A stretch of 7,956 nucleotides of DNA from Gallionella sp. (GTDB lineage Bacteria > Pseudomonadota > Gammaproteobacteria > Burkholderiales > Gallionellaceae): positions 1 through 7,956 of the forward strand of contig JARCRR010000201.1 of NCBI GenBank assembly GCA_029850565.1, given 5' to 3'. This document shows positions 6,473 to 7,956 of this stretch, one piece after another. The translations under genes and the position numbers were made by a program. Position 1 is the first letter of the stretch. Each line of letters begins with the position of its first letter. The notes beneath the pieces are model-generated. The model worked only from the letters and a program-made list of their open reading frames with translations. It did no database searches and was not told where the DNA came from.

Positions 6473-6516
6473 GGGAACTAGTGGTGATAAGTGGGAATAA
6501 ATGGGGGTTCAAAGGG
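6472..6516 (+). promoter_or_regulatory. MraZ operator: boxes at 10-base spacing
   Basis: TGGGA (6472-6476), TGGTG (6482-6486), TGGGA (6492-6496) and TGGGG (6502-6506) are each separated by exactly five bases. A degenerate fifth element, AAGGG (6512-6516), continues the phase. MraZ of E. coli is known to bind TGGGN repeats separated by five bases upstream of its own operon. The array covers the predicted start site and the leader, and its last element overlaps the mraZ ribosome binding site, so bound MraZ could block both initiation and clearance. Confidence 0.88.
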
Positions 6517-6521
6517 GTTCT

Positions 6522-6968
6522 ATGTTCCAAGGGGCGACGCAGTTCAACATTGATGGCAAAGGCAGATTGACGATTCCGACGCGGTATCGCGACATGCTGT
6601 TGGCACATTGCGCGGGTCAGTTGGTGCTGACTGCCGATGCCGATGGCTGTCTGTTGATGTATCCGCAACCCGAGTGGCAACCCATCCGCGAGAAGCTGAT
6701 GCAGCTCTCCGCGTTCAATCCAAAGATCCGCGCTTTGCAGCGCTTCCTCGTTGGTCACGCCGAAGATGTGGTGATGGATGCCGCCGGTCGCGTACTCATC
6801 TCGGCTACCCTGCGCGATTACGCCAAACTGGACAAGCGCGTGATGCTGGTGGGTCAAGGTAATAAATTCGAATTGTGGGACGAAGCGCGTTGGCAAGCGC
6901 AGTACGAAAAGATGACAACGTTCTCGACGGACAACTTGCCGCCTGAGTTGGAGGGCTTCACGTTGTGA
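6522..6968 (+). CDS. mraZ: Transcriptional regulator MraZ
   Basis: MraZ is a ring-forming DNA-binding protein that controls the division and cell-wall operon it heads. The 148-residue product has two SpoVT-AbrB-like halves, each with the DxxxR signature: DGKGR at 11-15, followed by LTIPTRYR, and DAAGR at 86-90. The ATG at 6522 is chosen because the protein then begins MFQGAT, like MFRGAT in E. coli, and because AAGGGG (6512-6517) is a well-placed ribosome binding site. An in-frame ATG at 6501 would add seven residues but lies inside the fourth MraZ box and has a poorer site. The end overlaps rsmH by four bases (GTGA). Confidence 0.96.
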   Translation: MFQGATQFNIDGKGRLTIPTRYRDMLLAHCAGQLVLTADADGCLLMYPQPEWQPIREKLMQLSAFNPKIRALQRFLVGHAEDVVMDAAGRVLISATLRDYAKLDKRVMLVGQGNKFELWDEARWQAQYEKMTTFSTDNLPPELEGFTL

Positions 6969-7906
6969 GCCAGAGTCTGGTTCACGCGACCGTCTTATTG
7001 AATGAAGCTGTTGATGTCTTGCAGGTGAAGCCTGATGGCGTCTATGTGGATGGCACTTTCGGGCGCGGCGGACACAGTCGCTTGATATTGAGCAAGCTCG
7101 GTGCATCTGGTCGTTTGATCGCATTCGATAAAGACCCGATGGCAATTGCTTCGGGGCAGGCGGTACAAGATGCGCGGTTTCACATGGTGCATAGCGGCTT
7201 CGAGCATCTGAGCGAAAAGTTGCGCGAGTTGGGTGTGGGCAAGGTGGATGGAGTGTTGCTGGACTTGGGTGTGTCGTCACCGCAGTTGGACGATGCGCGG
7301 CGTGGTTTCAGTTTCCGTTTCGATGCGCCGCTGGATATGCGCATGGATACCAGTTGCGGACAGACAGCAGCGGAATGGTTGGCGGTAGCGGACGAAGGCG
7401 AACTGACGGAGGTGATACGTGATTACGGCGAAGAACGGTTTGCTAGGCAGGTTGCAAGGGCGATTGTTGCTGCGCGCCAAGAGCGAGCAATCGACACAAC
7501 GAAACAGCTCGCCGATATTGTTGGGAAGACGGTACATACCCGCGAACCCGGCAAGAATCCGGCTACGCGCACCTTTCAAGCTATACGGATTCATATCAAC
7601 CGCGAACTCGAAGAGCTCGAGAGTGTGCTGCCGCAGTGTGTCAATCATCTGAAGACGGGCGGACGCATGTCGGTAATCAGTTTCCACTCGCTGGAAGACC
7701 GCATGGTGAAGCAGTTCATGCGTGACATGGCGCAGGGCGACAAGCTGCCAAAGGGATTGCCAATTAGGGCGGCGGATGTGCCGCAGGGCAAGGTGAAGTT
7801 GGTGGGCAAGCCGATCTATGCATCGGCGGAGGAAGTGGCGGCGAACCCGCGTGCACGCAGTGCGGTGTTGCGAGTGGCGGAAAGGTTGGGAGAGTTGGAT
7901 GGCTAG
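6965..7906 (+). CDS. rsmH: 16S rRNA (cytosine-1402 N4) methyltransferase
   Basis: RsmH (MraW) methylates N4 of C1402 in 16S rRNA, in the ribosomal P site, using S-adenosylmethionine. The 313-residue product is full length and collinear with the family: HATVLLNEAV at the start, SAM-binding DGTFGRGGHS (29-38), acidic D55 in AFDKDP, DLGVSSPQLDD (100-110), PLDMRMD, the YGEERFA segment, NPATRTFQAIRI, SVISFHSLEDR and the C-terminal NPRARSAVLRVAE. The GTG start at 6965 overlaps the mraZ stop in GTGA and has GGAGGG (6950-6954 region) upstream at a slightly long distance, so coupling with mraZ is likely. Its end overlaps ftsL by eight bases. Confidence 0.97.
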   Translation: MSQSLVHATVLLNEAVDVLQVKPDGVYVDGTFGRGGHSRLILSKLGASGRLIAFDKDPMAIASGQAVQDARFHMVHSGFEHLSEKLRELGVGKVDGVLLDLGVSSPQLDDARRGFSFRFDAPLDMRMDTSCGQTAAEWLAVADEGELTEVIRDYGEERFARQVARAIVAARQERAIDTTKQLADIVGKTVHTREPGKNPATRTFQAIRIHINRELEELESVLPQCVNHLKTGGRMSVISFHSLEDRMVKQFMRDMAQGDKLPKGLPIRAADVPQGKVKLVGKPIYASAEEVAANPRARSAVLRVAERLGELDG

Positions 7907-7956
7907 GTTCAACGCCTTCCTTCTCTTTGTGACTATCGCTTGCGCGTTAGGTGTTG
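7899..7956 (+). CDS. ftsL: Cell division protein FtsL, N-terminus (runs out of window)
   Basis: An ATG at 7899, inside the last codons of rsmH, opens a frame to the window edge: 19 codons reading MARFNAFLLFVTIACALGV. A charged start followed by a hydrophobic segment fits the single N-terminal membrane helix of FtsL, a bitopic member of the FtsQLB divisome complex, and mraZ-rsmH-ftsL is the standard order. GGGAGAG lies just upstream as a ribosome binding site. The coiled-coil part is outside the window, so the call rests on position and the hydrophobic start. Confidence 0.85.
   Translation, partial: MARFNAFLLFVTIACALGV

Noticed and set aside
6501..6521. In-frame ATG at 6501 as the mraZ start
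   Set aside because: It would add MGVQRGS, which is not typical of MraZ, and it lies inside an operator box; ATG at 6522 has the better ribosome binding site and the conserved MFxGAT start.
6273..7280. 335-codon open frame on the - strand across the mraZ promoter, mraZ and rsmH
   Set aside because: It is antisense to two certain genes and to the MraZ operator, has no recognisable domain, and is rich in H, R, Q and S as expected of a shadow frame.
1..7956. Mobile element, CRISPR array, tRNA, rRNA or defence genes
   Set aside because: No transposase or integrase frame, no regularly spaced direct repeats with spacers, and no cloverleaf or rRNA-like stretch were seen. All long genes are conserved housekeeping or signalling genes.

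Overview
This window is chromosomal housekeeping DNA from what looks like a betaproteobacterium. The evidence is the hemA-prfA-prmC order, an argH / AlgZ-AlgR-type two-component pair, and the start of a mraZ-rsmH-ftsL division and cell-wall cluster, together with moderately high GC in the genes and AT-rich gaps. A relative of Gallionellaceae/Nitrosomonadales is my best guess. That placement rests on gene order and protein resemblance recalled from memory, not on a search.

Layout, left to right. (1) 2-2743, + strand: the 3' part of hemA, then prfA and prmC, tightly packed (4-base overlap, then a 4-base gap). PrmC methylates the GGQ glutamine of the release factor encoded just before it. (2) 2744-2957: a 214-base gap with three TATAGG-type 12-mers, a perfect 10-base palindrome, a TACAAT box, an inverted repeat, a pyrimidine-rich stretch that can pair with Shine-Dalgarno sequences, and a clear rho-independent terminator facing right. 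It may be only the prmC trailer, or it may hold a small RNA of about 85 nt. The opposite strand carries a 17-codon ORF behind a strong ribosome binding site. (3) 2958-4349, - strand: argH, the last enzyme of arginine synthesis, convergent with prmC and divergent from the next gene. (4) 4350-4465: a shared upstream region with a TACAAT box and a GC-rich REP-like fragment. (5) 4466-6264, + strand: a membrane LytS/AlgZ-type histidine kinase and a LytTR response regulator, overlapping by 4 bases. (6) 6265-6521: an AT-rich gap ending in a good sigma-70-like promoter and four to five MraZ boxes in exact 10-base phase. (7) 6522-7956, + strand: mraZ, rsmH and the first 19 codons of ftsL, all overlapping, running out of the window into the division cluster.

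How the parts work together: hemA commits glutamyl-tRNA to tetrapyrrole synthesis, and prfA/prmC serve translation termination. algZ/algR form a signalling pair whose targets cannot be read here. mraZ represses its own operon through the boxes, and rsmH methylates 16S rRNA. No mobile element, CRISPR array, tRNA or rRNA is visible, and no new multi-gene system. The points most worth a second look are the prmC-argH gap (possible small RNA) and the unusually regular MraZ operator.
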